A stretch of 45,434 bases of DNA from DASZHJ01 sp035581425 (GCA_035581425.1 DATJVP010000082.1:1-45434); one strand, 5' to 3'; positions 23,811-32,550 are shown, counted from the stretch's first letter. Translations and numbers: made by a program. Notes: generated by a model not told the origin, from the letters alone.

Positions 23811-25469
23811 ATGTGGAATCAGATCTACAACCCGCTTGGCAACGAGGCGCTATCGACGATTGCCGCCGCCGTCCCGGTGGTGACCTTGCTGGTCCTGCTC
23901 GCCTCCGGAAAGGTTAAGGCGCATCTGGCGGCGGTGATCGCGCTCATTGCAGCGAACGTCGTCGCAATACTTATCTTCACGATGCCTGCGGGGATGGCGA
24001 TACGCGCGAGCATCCTCGGCATCGTCACTGGTTTCTTCCCGATCGGCTGGATCGTTCTCAACGTCATCTTTCTCTACCGGCTGACGAAGGAAACCGGCGC
24101 ATTCGAGACGCTGCAGCAAGCGATTGGCGGCATCACGCCGGACCGGCGCTTGCAACTCCTGCTCATCGCTTTCTGCTTCGGTGCCTTCTTCGAGGGAGCC
24201 TCGGGCTTCGGCACGCCGGTCGCCGTCACCGGCGCGATCTTGATCGGCCTCGGATTCTCGCCGCTCGCGGCCTCGGGCCTTTCGCTGATCGCGAACACCG
24301 CGCCCGTTGCCTATGGTGCGCTCGGTACGCCGATCCAGGGTCTCGCGAGCGTCACGGGGATCGACCCCTTCCTGCTCGGCGCGATGGTGGGCCGGCAATT
24401 GCCGTTCTTCTCGCTCATCGTTCCTTTCTGGCTCATCTGGGCCTTCGCGGGGCGGAAGGCGATGATGGAGATCTGGCCCGCGATCCTCGTCTGCGGCGTC
24501 TCCTTCGCGATTCCGCAATTCCTGATCTCGAATTTCATCAATCCCTGGATCGTCGATATCGGCGCCTCGCTGATCTCGATGGCCTGCCTCATCGGCTTCC
24601 TCAAGGTCTGGCAACCAAGGGAGCTCTGGACGTCGCCCGCGCTCCGGCGTCGCGACGACTCAGCGGCGACCATGCCGAAGCAGCCAGCCGCCCCCAAGCG
24701 GATGCCCACACCGGGCGAAGTCTGGTGGTCGCTCATTCCCTGGATCATCGTCTGCGCGGTGCTGCTGATCTGGGGCACGAACTGGTTCAAGGCCTTCGTC
24801 AATCCCTACGCGACCTGGAACTACGCGGTTCCCAACCTCGACAAGCTCATCAACAAGGTGCCGCCGGTGGTCGCTGCGCCCGCAGCGGAGGGCGCGGTGT
24901 TCGGCTTCACCTGGCTCTCCTACACCGGCTCGGGAATGCTCATTGCCGCGATCGTCTCCGGCTTCATCATGGGCTTCTCGCCCGGAAGGCTCGTCGTGGC
25001 TTACGGGCGCACCATCAAGGTCTGCGCGATCTCGCTCATCACGATCTCAGCCATGCTCGGGATCGGCACCTTGACGCGCCTCTCCGGCGTCGACGCGACA
25101 TTGGGCCTCGCCTTCGCGCACGCGGGCGTGCTCTATCCCTTCTTCGGGACCTTGCTGGGTTGGCTCGGCGTCGCGCTCACGGGTTCGGACACCGCCTCCA
25201 ACGTGCTCTTCGGCAACCTGCAGAAGGTCACCTCGCAGCAACTGGGGCTCTCGCCGATCCTCATGGGCGCGGCGAACTCCTCAGGCGGCGTCATGGGCAA
25301 GATGATCGATGCACAATCGATCGTCGTGGCATCGACGGCGACGAACTGGTTCGGGCATGAGGGCTCGATCCTGCGTTTCGTGTTCTTCCACTCGATCGCG
25401 CTCGCCTGCCTCGTCGGCATCCTCGTGATGCTGCAGGCTTATGTCTTCACGGGCATGATCGTGCACTGA
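23811..25469 (+). CDS. lctP: L-lactate permease
   Basis: A 552-residue inner-membrane protein with about 13 hydrophobic spans, family LctP (lactate:H+ symport). Seen: MWNQIYNPLGN at the start, FEGASGFGTPVAVTGAILIGLGF, IANTAPVAYGALGTPIQGL and, near the end, SGGVMGKMIDAQSIVVAST, all hallmark stretches. The cytosolic loop around residue 285 is charged. GGGGGAAG lies six bases before the ATG. No lactate dehydrogenase or regulator is beside it, so substrate (lactate, glycolate) is from the family only. Confidence 0.93.
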   Translation: MWNQIYNPLGNEALSTIAAAVPVVTLLVLLASGKVKAHLAAVIALIAANVVAILIFTMPAGMAIRASILGIVTGFFPIGWIVLNVIFLYRLTKETGAFETLQQAIGGITPDRRLQLLLIAFCFGAFFEGASGFGTPVAVTGAILIGLGFSPLAASGLSLIANTAPVAYGALGTPIQGLASVTGIDPFLLGAMVGRQLPFFSLIVPFWLIWAFAGRKAMMEIWPAILVCGVSFAIPQFLISNFINPWIVDIGASLISMACLIGFLKVWQPRELWTSPALRRRDDSAATMPKQPAAPKRMPTPGEVWWSLIPWIIVCAVLLIWGTNWFKAFVNPYATWNYAVPNLDKLINKVPPVVAAPAAEGAVFGFTWLSYTGSGMLIAAIVSGFIMGFSPGRLVVAYGRTIKVCAISLITISAMLGIGTLTRLSGVDATLGLAFAHAGVLYPFFGTLLGWLGVALTGSDTASNVLFGNLQKVTSQQLGLSPILMGAANSSGGVMGKMIDAQSIVVASTATNWFGHEGSILRFVFFHSIALACLVGILVMLQAYVFTGMIVH

Positions 25470-25475
25470 AGCTAG

Positions 25476-25499
25476 GGCGGGGCTCTCCGGAGCCCCGCC
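25476..25499 (+). terminator. Stem-loop after the lactate permease gene
   Basis: GGCGGGGCTC (25476-25485) and its exact complement (25490-25499) give a perfect 10-bp GC-rich stem with a TCCG tetraloop, seven bases past the stop. There is no T-run after it, so termination strength is uncertain. Confidence 0.6.
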
Positions 25500-25500
25500 G

Positions 25501-25608
25501 CTACCTCCCCTGCAGCAGATCCATGAAGGGTGGGAAGGTCAGTGGGAACCCCACGGCGAGGCCCAGGAAGGGCAATCCGCCGACGAGCAAGGCAAGCGGC
25601 AACAACAC
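25501..25608 (-). CDS. Possible 35-residue hydrophobic peptide or transporter remnant
   Basis: The reverse strand from GTG at 25608 reads LPLALLVGGLPFLGLAVGF then PLTFPPFMDLLQGR and a stop, i.e. one membrane-span-like stretch. AGAGATAGAGC precedes the GTG. It could be a small membrane peptide or a leftover of a larger transporter gene; the 177 bases between lctP and thiE hold nothing else I recognise. Low certainty. Confidence 0.25.
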   Translation of the reverse strand: MLLPLALLVGGLPFLGLAVGFPLTFPPFMDLLQGR

Positions 25609-25646
25609 GCTCTATCTCTATGTGCTGACGGCTTTCTAGCCCGGCT

Positions 25647-26291
25647 TCAACTTCCGGCGCCGGCGATTGCCCGCTCGAAGTCCCTGACCGCCGCCGCCGG
25701 ACCTTCCGGATGGTTCCAGACCGCGGAGACGACCGCGAGGAAGTCGGCGCCGGCCTCGACAAGCGGACGGCAGTTCTCCGGCGTGATCCCGCCGATAGCG
25801 ACGCAGGGGACGGTCACGATCTCGCTCCACCAGCGCAGCAGCTCGGGGTCTGCGCGGTGCCTGCTCTCCTTCGTCGTGGTCGGGAAGAAGGCGCCGAATG
25901 CGACGTAGTCGGCGCCGGCCTCGGCAGCTTCCATCGCGAGGTCGCGGCTCGAGTGGCAGGTCACGCCGACGATGCGGTCGGGGCCGAGAAGCCGCCGCGC
26001 CTCGGCATAAGGCGCGTCCTCTTGCCCCACATGGACACCGTCGCAGCCCGTCGCCGCCGCGAGATCGGGCCGGTCGTTCAGCAGAAAGGCAACGTCGCGA
26101 TTCTGTGCCACAGGACGCAGCGCGTCGCAGGCACGGCGAATCGCGTCGTCGCTCACGTCCTTTAGGCGGAGCTGAACGCAGGCGACGTCGCCCGCATCGA
26201 GCGCGCTCGCGAGCGCATCGCGGAACGGCGCGGGGTCGAGCGTCGCCGGCGTGACGAGATAGAGGCGCGTGCGTTCCGCAGCGAGGCTCAA
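25647..26291 (-). CDS. thiE: Thiamine-phosphate synthase
   Basis: A 214-residue TIM-barrel enzyme joining HMP-PP and thiazole phosphate to thiamine phosphate. Seen: LYLVTPATLDP, VQLRLKDVSD (pyrophosphate/substrate-binding region), LLNDRPDLAAATGCDGVHVGQED, VGVTCHSSRDLAMEA and the C-terminal CVAIGGITPENCRPLVEAGADFLAVVSAV. ATG 26291 overlaps the fba stop in an ATGA, so it is translationally coupled to fba; this position after fba is common in alphaproteobacteria. No riboswitch is expected here because it is an internal gene. Confidence 0.93.
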   Translation of the reverse strand: MSLAAERTRLYLVTPATLDPAPFRDALASALDAGDVACVQLRLKDVSDDAIRRACDALRPVAQNRDVAFLLNDRPDLAAATGCDGVHVGQEDAPYAEARRLLGPDRIVGVTCHSSRDLAMEAAEAGADYVAFGAFFPTTTKESRHRADPELLRWWSEIVTVPCVAIGGITPENCRPLVEAGADFLAVVSAVWNHPEGPAAAVRDFERAIAGAGS

Positions 26292-27217
26292 GCCTTGCCC
26301 TGGTAGATCTGGATGACCGTGTCGAGCATCTTGAGCGCGTCCTCCTTCGGCCGCTGGAAGGTGTTGCGCCCGATGATCGAGCCGTTGGCACCGCCGTCGC
26401 GGATGCTGCGGACCTCGTTGAAAACGCCTTCGAGGTCCTTTGCCTCGCCGCCGGAGAAGACGACGATGCGCTTGCCGTCGAAGCAGGCCTGCACCACGTG
26501 CTTCACCCGCTCGGCAAGCGTGCCGATCGGAATTTTCTGCGCCTCGTAAACCTTCTTCGCGGCCTCGAGCTCGAGATACTCGGTGGGCGGCTTTACCTTG
26601 ATGATGTGTGCGCCGAGGAGCGCGGCCATGTGCGCGGCGTAGGCGCAGATGTCGACCGCGGTCTCGCCCTGCTTCGAGAGCGCGCCGCCTCTGGGATAGG
26701 ACCAGATCACGACCGCAAGCCCATAGGACTTCGCCTCGCGCGCCATCTCAGTGATGTCGCGGATCATGTCGTAGGCGGCGTCGGAGCCCGGATAGATCGT
26801 GTAGCCGATGGCGGCGCAGCCGAGCCGGAGCGCATCCTTGACACCCGCGGTGATCGCCTGCGAGGGAGCCTCTTTGGCGCGCGCCAGGCTATTGGCGCTG
26901 TTAACCTTGAGGATCGTCGGGATGGCGCCGGCGAAGCTATCGGCGCCGGCTTCGAGAAAGCCCAGCGGCGCGGCATAGGCGGAAAGCCCCGCGTCGATTG
27001 CGAGTTGATAGTGGTAATGCGGATCGTAAGCGGGCGGGTTCGGCGCGAAGCTCCGCGCGGGCCCATGCTCGAAGCCCTGATCGACCGGCAGGATCACGAG
27101 CTTTCCCGTGCCGCCAAGCTTTCCGTGCATGAGGATGCGCGCGAGGTTCGCCTTGGTCCCGGGATTGTCGCTCTCGTAACCGTCGAGGATGCGCTTGACC
27201 TTTTGGCTAACTCGCAT
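26288..27217 (-). CDS. fba: Class I fructose-bisphosphate aldolase (DhnA/FbaB type)
   Basis: A 309-residue aldolase of the archaeal-type class I (DeoC/LacD superfamily). It cleaves fructose-1,6-bisphosphate through a Schiff base. Seen: LPVDQGFEHGPARSFAPNP, GYTIYPGSDAAYDMIRDI, VVIWSYPRGG and the Schiff-base lysine region HIIKVKPPTEY, then VVFSGGEAKD and GSIIGRNTFQRP. ATG 27217 follows AGGAG by nine bases; the open frame extending to 27667 is antisense to its neighbour and not protein-like. Part of the tkt-gap-orf-fba-thiE unit. Confidence 0.95.
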   Translation of the reverse strand: MRVSQKVKRILDGYESDNPGTKANLARILMHGKLGGTGKLVILPVDQGFEHGPARSFAPNPPAYDPHYHYQLAIDAGLSAYAAPLGFLEAGADSFAGAIPTILKVNSANSLARAKEAPSQAITAGVKDALRLGCAAIGYTIYPGSDAAYDMIRDITEMAREAKSYGLAVVIWSYPRGGALSKQGETAVDICAYAAHMAALLGAHIIKVKPPTEYLELEAAKKVYEAQKIPIGTLAERVKHVVQACFDGKRIVVFSGGEAKDLEGVFNEVRSIRDGGANGSIIGRNTFQRPKEDALKMLDTVIQIYQGKA

Positions 27218-27293
27218 GGGCCGTCTCTCCTGGGGTCCTCTGGGATTGCGGGGGTATATCAGATGGCGGCGTCGGCGGCCAAGTCCAGGGGGC

Positions 27294-27734
27294 TCACTTG
27301 CGCCTGGGCCGCCGCACGGCCGGCACCAAGTAGGCGCGGAGCGCCGCCCCGGGATCGCGCGCATCCCGGAGATCGAGCGCCGGCTTCGGCCGGCCCGTCT
27401 CGATCTCGGCGCCGAGCTTTGCGGCAATCGCCTGCAGGCGCCCCCGCGCGGCGGCACTCCCCGTGAAGCGAACGCGCTTGATACCGTGCCGCAGCGAGAG
27501 CAGCACCGTCCCGGCCTCGTCGGCGCAATCGAGCACGGACGAGAGGCTTGCTTGCGGAAACTCAGCGGCGGCGGCCTCGACCACGCCCTTGAACCAGAGC
27601 GGTCCCGCATACCCGCCCGCGCCTTGGGCGCTGGCGAGAACGATCGGGCGACGGAACTCGCTTGCAACGGCGAGTGCCGCGCGCGCGTCAGCGAGCGAAT
27701 GGATGATGACGCGCTTAGGTGCCGCGCGCCGCAA
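27294..27734 (-). CDS. Conserved hypothetical protein between gap and fba
   Basis: A 146-residue frame in the gap-fba gap. The TTG at 27734, five bases after the gap stop, is the only reasonable start in this frame. It reads RVIIHSLADARAALAVASEF, IVLASAQGAGGYAGPLWFKG, SVLDCADEAGTVLLSLRHGIK, and RVRFTG, an alternating alpha/beta pattern. Similar short proteins occur beside pgk/fba in other alphaproteobacteria. It shows no phosphoglycerate kinase motif, so it is not a pgk remnant. Function unknown; its retention inside a central-carbon operon suggests a role tied to those enzymes. Confidence 0.7.
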   Translation of the reverse strand: MRRAAPKRVIIHSLADARAALAVASEFRRPIVLASAQGAGGYAGPLWFKGVVEAAAAEFPQASLSSVLDCADEAGTVLLSLRHGIKRVRFTGSAAARGRLQAIAAKLGAEIETGRPKPALDLRDARDPGAALRAYLVPAVRRPRRK

Positions 27735-27739
27735 GCGGC

Positions 27740-28750
27740 TCAGCCGAGCTTGCCCACCAGCGCCGCCGCCTCGACCATCCGGTTCGAGAAGCCCCACTCG
27801 TTGTCGTACCAGGAGAGTACGCGGCAGAAGCGGGTGCCCAGCACGGTCGTCTGTGTGAGGTCGAAAGTCGAGCTCGCGGAGTTGTGGTTGAAGTCGACGG
27901 AGACCAGCTCTTCCTTGTTGACCGCGAGGATGCCGCGGAAGCGATTGGAGTTGGCGGCGCTGGTCATGAGCGCGTTGATCTCGTCCTTGCTGGTATCGCG
28001 CGCTGCCGTGAACTTGAAGTCGATCAGCGAGACGTTCGCGGTGGGAACGCGTATCGCCGTCCCGTCGAGCTTGCCCTTGAGCGCCGGCAACACGAGGCCG
28101 AGCGCGCGTGCGGCACCGGTCGAGGTCGGGATCATGGAGAGCGCCGCCGCCCGCGCACGTCGGAGGTCCTTGTGTAGCGTGTCGACGGTGGCTTGGTCGC
28201 CGGTATAGGAGTGGATCGTGGTCATGAAGCCGTGCTCGATGCCGACGCCCTCGTTGAGGACGTAGGCGACCGGCGCCAAGCAATTCGTGGTGCACGAGCC
28301 ATTCGAGAGCACGGTATGCTTCGCGTTCACCTGGTCGTTGTTGACGCCCATGACGAGGGTGAAATCGACGCCGTCGGCGGGAGCGGAGACGATGACGCGC
28401 TTGGCGCCGGCCTCGAGATGCTTCGCCGCGGATTCGCGCTTCGTGAAGATGCCCGTGCATTCGAGCGCCACGTCGACCTTGAGGTCCTTCCAGGGAAGCT
28501 TCGCGGGGTCTCGCTCGGCACTGACGTGAATCCGGCCGCGCCCCAAGTCCATCCAGTTCTCTCCGGTCTTGACCTCGCCGGGAAAGCGGCCGTGGACGCT
28601 GTCGTATCTCAGAAGGTGCGCGTTCGTCTCGACGGGACCGAGATCGTTGATCGCCACTGCCTGGACGTCCTCGCGCTTGGACTCATGGAGCGCACGCAGC
28701 ACCAGCCGCCCGATGCGGCCGAACCCGTTGATCGCAACCCGTACAGTCAT
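27740..28750 (-). CDS. gap: Glyceraldehyde-3-phosphate dehydrogenase, type I
   Basis: A 336-residue tetramer-forming enzyme of glycolysis/Calvin cycle. NAD(P)-binding INGFGRIGRLVLRAL, the catalytic cysteine in NGSCTTNCLAP, and the end SWYDNEWGFSNRMVEAAALV are all intact. The coenzyme-specificity residue region reads INDLGPVETNAHLLRYDSVHG. Second gene of the leftward tkt cluster, starting 75 bases after the tkt stop. Confidence 0.96.
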   Translation of the reverse strand: MTVRVAINGFGRIGRLVLRALHESKREDVQAVAINDLGPVETNAHLLRYDSVHGRFPGEVKTGENWMDLGRGRIHVSAERDPAKLPWKDLKVDVALECTGIFTKRESAAKHLEAGAKRVIVSAPADGVDFTLVMGVNNDQVNAKHTVLSNGSCTTNCLAPVAYVLNEGVGIEHGFMTTIHSYTGDQATVDTLHKDLRRARAAALSMIPTSTGAARALGLVLPALKGKLDGTAIRVPTANVSLIDFKFTAARDTSKDEINALMTSAANSNRFRGILAVNKEELVSVDFNHNSASSTFDLTQTTVLGTRFCRVLSWYDNEWGFSNRMVEAAALVGKLG

Positions 28751-28825
28751 CGCTCAATTCCTCCGGTCCTAGATTCCTAAGCGCAGGCGGCGCGCGGACG
28801 TGCCTGCGCCATTAGGCACGCGAAC

Positions 28826-30847
28826 TCAAGCTTTCGCCAATGCCACCTCGGCGATCTTCTCTGCGGTGATCCCGAAGTGGCGATAGAGATCCTCGGCGGG
28901 CGCCGAGGCGCCGAAACCGGTCATGCCGATCATTGCACCTGTCGGGCCGAGATAGCGATCCCAGCCAAAGGTCGAGGCGGCCTCGACGGCGATGCGGGGC
29001 GCGCTGCCGAGCACTGAAGATTTGTAGTCCGCGGGCTGCGCTTCGAAAATCTCCCAGCACGGCATCGAGACGACGGCGGCGGCAATGCCCTTGCTCGCGA
29101 GGATGTCGCGCGCCTGCATGGCGATCGAAACCTCCGAGCCCGTCGCGAGCAGCGTCACACGCCGCGACCCTTCGGCTTCCGCGAGCACGTAGGCGCCGCG
29201 CGCGCATCGGTTCTCTCGGACTTCGCGACGATGGGTCGGCACGGCCTGCCGCGTCAAGGTCAGCACGGAGGGCGTGTGCTCTGCGGCGAGCGCTAGCTCC
29301 CAGCATTCCGCGGTCTCGACGGGATCGGCAGGGCGGAAGACGTTGAGGTTGGGGATTGCGCGGAGAGCGGCGAGGTGCTCCACCGGCTGATGGGTCGGCC
29401 CGTCCTCGCCGAGGCCGATTGAATCGTGCGTCATGACGTAGATGACGCGGATGCCCATCAGCGCGGCGAGCCGGATCGCGGGCCGGCAGTAATCGGTGAA
29501 GGTCAGGAATGTCCCGCCATAGGGCACGATCCCGCCATGGAGCGCCATGCCGTTCATCGCCGCGGCCATCGCGTGCTCGCGCACGCCGTAGAAGATGTAG
29601 CTGCCGCCGTAGTCCTTCGCCGTGACGGGCTTCTGCGACTTCGCGCGTGTGTTGTTGGAGCCCGTGAGATCGGCGGAGCCGCCGACGAGCTCCGGCATCA
29701 CCGGTGCCAGCGCGTCGAGGACATTTCCCGAGGCCTGGCGCGTCGCGAGCTTCGGCGCCTCGCTCGCGGCCTTGGCCTTGACGCCGTCGATCGCCGTACG
29801 CCAGCCCTCGGCGAGCTCGCCGCGGATGCGGCGCTCGAATTCTCGGCGCAGCACGGAGGGCGCTGCGGCAAGGCGCTCTCGCCAAGCAGAGAAGTCGGCG
29901 CCGCCGCGGGCGCCGGCCGTCCGCCATTGCGAGAGAACGTCGCCGGGCACCTCGAAGGGCGGATAGCTCCAGCCGAGCCGCGCGCGTGCACCCTCGATCT
30001 CCGCGGAGCCGAGCGCGGCGCCGTGGGCGGCGGCGGTGCCCGCCTTGGTCGGCGCGCCAAAGGCTATGACGGTGCGGCAGGCGATGAGCGAGGGGCGGTC
30101 ACTGCGCCGCGCGCGCTCGAGCGCAGCCCCGACAGCATCGGTGTCGTGTCCGTCGACAGCGACGACGCTCCAGTTCGAGGCCTCGAAGCGCGCGAGCTGG
30201 TCGTCGGAGACCGCAAGCCCCGTCGGCCCGTCGATCGAGATGGAGTTGTCGTCGAAAAGCACAATGAGCTTCGAGAGCTTGAGATGGCCTGCGAGCGAGA
30301 TCGCCTCCTGGCTGATGCCCTCCATGAGGCAGCCGTCGCCCGCGATCACATAGGTGCGGTGATCGACGAGCGCGTCGCCGAAGCGCGCGTTGAGCATCCG
30401 CTCCGCGAGTGCCATACCGACGGCATTGGCGAGCCCCTGCCCGAGCGGCCCGGTTGTGGTTTCGATCCCCGCGGCATGGCCGAATTCGGGATGGCCCGCG
30501 GTGCGGCTTCCAAGCTGGCGAAAGCGCTTCAGCTCATCGAGCGTCATCTCGGGATAACCCGTCAGATGCAGCAGCGAATAGAGCAGCATCGAGCCGTGCC
30601 CAGCCGAGAGGACGAAGCGGTCGCGGTCGGGCCAATGCGGCTCGCGGGGATCGAATTTCAGGAATTTGGTAAAGAGCACCGTCGCCACGTCGGCCATGCC
30701 CATGGGCATGCCGGGATGGCCGGATTTTGCACGCTCGACGGCGTCCATCGAGAGCGCGCGGATGGCGTCGGCCATGCGCCTGAGGCTGCGATCCCTGGGC
30801 TCCGGCAGCGGCGGAAGGGCGGCGCGGGGCGTGTCGGGAGCGGTCAT
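28826..30847 (-). CDS. tkt: Transketolase
   Basis: A 673-residue thiamine-diphosphate enzyme of the pentose phosphate/Calvin pathway. Seen: SGHPGMPMGMADVATVLF, the GDGCLMEGISQEA ThDP-Mg motif, the second-domain catalytic Glu in YGVREHAMAAAMNGMALHGG, THDSIGLGEDGPTHQPVEHL and the C-terminal ASTFGWDRYLG. ATG 30847 gives a normal length; the longer frame to 30940 is arginine-rich and unlike the family. It is probably the promoter-proximal gene of tkt-gap-orf-fba-thiE; the 161 bases to the divergent GNAT gene hold no sharp promoter. Confidence 0.96.
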   Translation of the reverse strand: MTAPDTPRAALPPLPEPRDRSLRRMADAIRALSMDAVERAKSGHPGMPMGMADVATVLFTKFLKFDPREPHWPDRDRFVLSAGHGSMLLYSLLHLTGYPEMTLDELKRFRQLGSRTAGHPEFGHAAGIETTTGPLGQGLANAVGMALAERMLNARFGDALVDHRTYVIAGDGCLMEGISQEAISLAGHLKLSKLIVLFDDNSISIDGPTGLAVSDDQLARFEASNWSVVAVDGHDTDAVGAALERARRSDRPSLIACRTVIAFGAPTKAGTAAAHGAALGSAEIEGARARLGWSYPPFEVPGDVLSQWRTAGARGGADFSAWRERLAAAPSVLRREFERRIRGELAEGWRTAIDGVKAKAASEAPKLATRQASGNVLDALAPVMPELVGGSADLTGSNNTRAKSQKPVTAKDYGGSYIFYGVREHAMAAAMNGMALHGGIVPYGGTFLTFTDYCRPAIRLAALMGIRVIYVMTHDSIGLGEDGPTHQPVEHLAALRAIPNLNVFRPADPVETAECWELALAAEHTPSVLTLTRQAVPTHRREVRENRCARGAYVLAEAEGSRRVTLLATGSEVSIAMQARDILASKGIAAAVVSMPCWEIFEAQPADYKSSVLGSAPRIAVEAASTFGWDRYLGPTGAMIGMTGFGASAPAEDLYRHFGITAEKIAEVALAKA

Positions 30848-31008
30848 CGTTAAGGGACGGGAGGCGGGCCTGCGACGGTGCGGATGGCCGGCACCTTGCC
30901 GGGCAAGGCTGCCCCCGTCAACGGTCCTTTGCCGGCGCATGGCTGCCGAGAATTAACTTCCGTATCGCGACAATCGCTGGAAACGGTACGCCCTGGCAAA
31001 ATATCGAA

Positions 31009-31440
31009 ATGAAACCGCCCATCGAGATCGTCCTGGACGAGAAGCCGCGCCGTGGGGATCGCAAGCGCCTCGAGCGGGAAATCGACCGCTTCAACGCACG
31101 CACCGTGCCCGGCGAGGACGAGCGCTTCTGTCTCCTCCTCCGGGACGGCGAGGGGAGCCTCGTTGGCGGGCTCGATGGCGTCATCGGCTGGGCCTGGCTC
31201 TTCGTCGACAGTCTTTGGGTGCACGAAGAACTGCGGGGGCGCGGCTTCGGCCGCGAGCTCCTTGCGCGTGCCGAGCGTTTCGCGGCGACGCGCGGATGCC
31301 ATTCGGCCTGGCTCGACACTTTCCAAGCACGCGGGTTCTACGAGCGCTTCGGCTACGCGGTTTTCGCGAGCCTCGAGGACTATCCGCCGGGGCAAACGAA
31401 GTATTTCCTGCGCAAGCGATTGACGGACGCACCCGGCTGA
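31009..31440 (+). CDS. GNAT-family N-acetyltransferase
   Basis: A 143-residue single GNAT domain. The acetyl-CoA pyrophosphate loop is LRGRGFGRELLARAE (R/Q-x-x-G-x-G/A), preceded by DSLWVHEEL and followed by LDTFQARGFYERFGYAVFASLEDYPPG, as in YesJ/YhhY-like stand-alone acetyltransferases. Acceptor unknown (amine, peptide or antibiotic). No Shine-Dalgarno is evident before the ATG. Divergent from tkt. Confidence 0.88.
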   Translation: MKPPIEIVLDEKPRRGDRKRLEREIDRFNARTVPGEDERFCLLLRDGEGSLVGGLDGVIGWAWLFVDSLWVHEELRGRGFGRELLARAERFAATRGCHSAWLDTFQARGFYERFGYAVFASLEDYPPGQTKYFLRKRLTDAPG

Positions 31441-31591
31441 GACCGGTCAATCCACCAGATCGGTCGGGCACCAGCGCCACACATCCGGTCGTCGGAGCGC
31501 GATCCACGCGCCCCGCTAATTGACGAGTCGCGGCATCGGTGCGTAAGGTTGACTCAGTAGGGACGTTCAACGATCGAAATCAGTCGGCGCA

Positions 31592-31822
31592 ATGACCGGC
31601 ATAACCAAGGTAGTGGAGGCGGCGAGGCGGCTCGAGCGGGCGGTGATCCGCCTCGAGGCAGCGATGGAGCACGTCGAGGATGGCGTCGAGCGCGACCAGG
31701 CCTCCGCCGCGCTGGCGCAGGCGAGGGCGCAATACGCGGCGCTCAGCAGGGTGACGCAGCATGTCGCAGGACGCCTCGACCAAGCGATCGTCCGCCTCGA
31801 TCGCGCGCTCCTGGAGGACTGA
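31592..31822 (+). CDS. DUF4164 coiled-coil protein
   Basis: A 76-residue, almost entirely helical protein: VVEAARRLERAVIRLEAAME, then two further amphipathic stretches, ending RLDRALLED. It is the DUF4164 type that sits just before zapA in alphaproteobacteria. Its TGA overlaps the zapA ATG by one base (TGATG), so the two are co-translated; a role with ZapA at the division site is inferred from that link only. Confidence 0.85.
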   Translation: MTGITKVVEAARRLERAVIRLEAAMEHVEDGVERDQASAALAQARAQYAALSRVTQHVAGRLDQAIVRLDRALLED

Positions 31823-32163
31823 TGGCCGAGGTTCATCTCACCGTCAACGGCCGCAGCTATCCCGTCTCCTGCGACGAGGGACAGCAAGCGCGGCTCAAGG
31901 AGCTCGCGCAGTACCTCGACCGCAAGACCGCGGATTTCGCCGCCAAGCTCGGACAGATCGGCGAGGCGCGCCTCCTCGTGCTGGCAGCGCTCGTCATCAC
32001 CGACGAGCTCGCGGACGCGCAGTCACAGCTCCGCCGCCACGCCGCCGCGGCCACGAGCGGCAATGGCGTGGACACCGACGCTTTGAGCCAGGGGCTCGAT
32101 GAGCTGGCCGAGCGGATCGAGACGATCGCGGAGCGGCTCGAGACCCATTACGTGCATTCCTAG
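31822..32163 (+). CDS. zapA: Cell division protein ZapA
   Basis: A 113-residue ZapA: the N-terminal globular part AEVHLTVNGRSYPVSCDEGQ, the FtsZ-contacting helix around RLKELAQYLDRKTADFAAKLGQIGE, LLVLAALVITDEL, and a C-terminal coiled-coil (LDELAERIETIAERLE). It cross-links FtsZ filaments in the cytokinetic ring. In many proteobacteria 6S RNA and the 5-FCL gene follow zapA; here they lie about 1 kb further on, past two leftward genes. Confidence 0.92.
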   Translation: MAEVHLTVNGRSYPVSCDEGQQARLKELAQYLDRKTADFAAKLGQIGEARLLVLAALVITDELADAQSQLRRHAAAATSGNGVDTDALSQGLDELAERIETIAERLETHYVHS

Positions 32164-32186
32164 CGCCGCCACCGGCGGCGCCGGGA

Positions 32187-32426
32187 TCAGGGGCAATTCT
32201 CCAGTTGGAGCTGCGCCTGCCGCGCGGGCGGCGAAGTCGCGGGAGCGGCAAGCTCGACCGCGAGCATGATGCCGAAAGCGAGACTTGCGATTGCCCATGC
32301 GGCAGCGATCGCGCCTGCGCTGGCGCGCTCGCGGGCGGGGACGGCGTCGAGAGCGTCATAGTGGAAATGCCGCTTCGCCCGGTGATGCCGGGCGTCGTGA
32401 TATTCGCGACCCAAGTTCACCTCCAT
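32187..32426 (-). CDS. Small single-span membrane protein (hypothetical)
   Basis: A 79-residue frame from ATG 32426 with a His/Arg-rich N-terminus (YHDARHHRAKRHFHYDALD), one TM segment (AGAIAAAWAIASLAFGIMLA) and a short Pro/Gln tail ending ENCP. The protein-like composition suggests a gene, but no clear ribosome site precedes it and I recognise no family. It is convergent with zapA (24 bases between stops). An upstream ATG at 32495 would place a perfect hairpin in the coding region, so I prefer the shorter form. Confidence 0.45.
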   Translation of the reverse strand: MEVNLGREYHDARHHRAKRHFHYDALDAVPARERASAGAIAAAWAIASLAFGIMLAVELAAPATSPPARQAQLQLENCP

Positions 32427-32454
32427 GCCGGAGAACGAGGCGCGGCCGCCCGTT

Positions 32455-32478
32455 CCGTCGCTCCCGTGGGAGCGACGG
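32455..32478. repeat. Perfect 10-bp inverted repeat
   Basis: CCGTCGCTCC and its exact complement flank a CGTG loop, upstream of the small membrane gene and downstream of the GFA gene on the reverse strand. No T-run follows on either strand. It may terminate or stabilise the GFA transcript or act as an operator. Confidence 0.5.
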
Positions 32479-32550
32479 ATGAGTAAGCCGAGCAAGGTCG
32501 AGGGATGCTTAGCCGGTGACGAGCAAGCCGTTAGCGCTATCGAGCCGTCG

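Noticed and set aside
27294..27734. pgk remnant between gap and fba
   Set aside because: No PGK motif in any frame, and the frame looks like an intact small alpha/beta protein.
29426..30853. 475-codon plus-strand frame
   Set aside because: Antisense of transketolase, whose catalytic motifs are intact on the minus strand.
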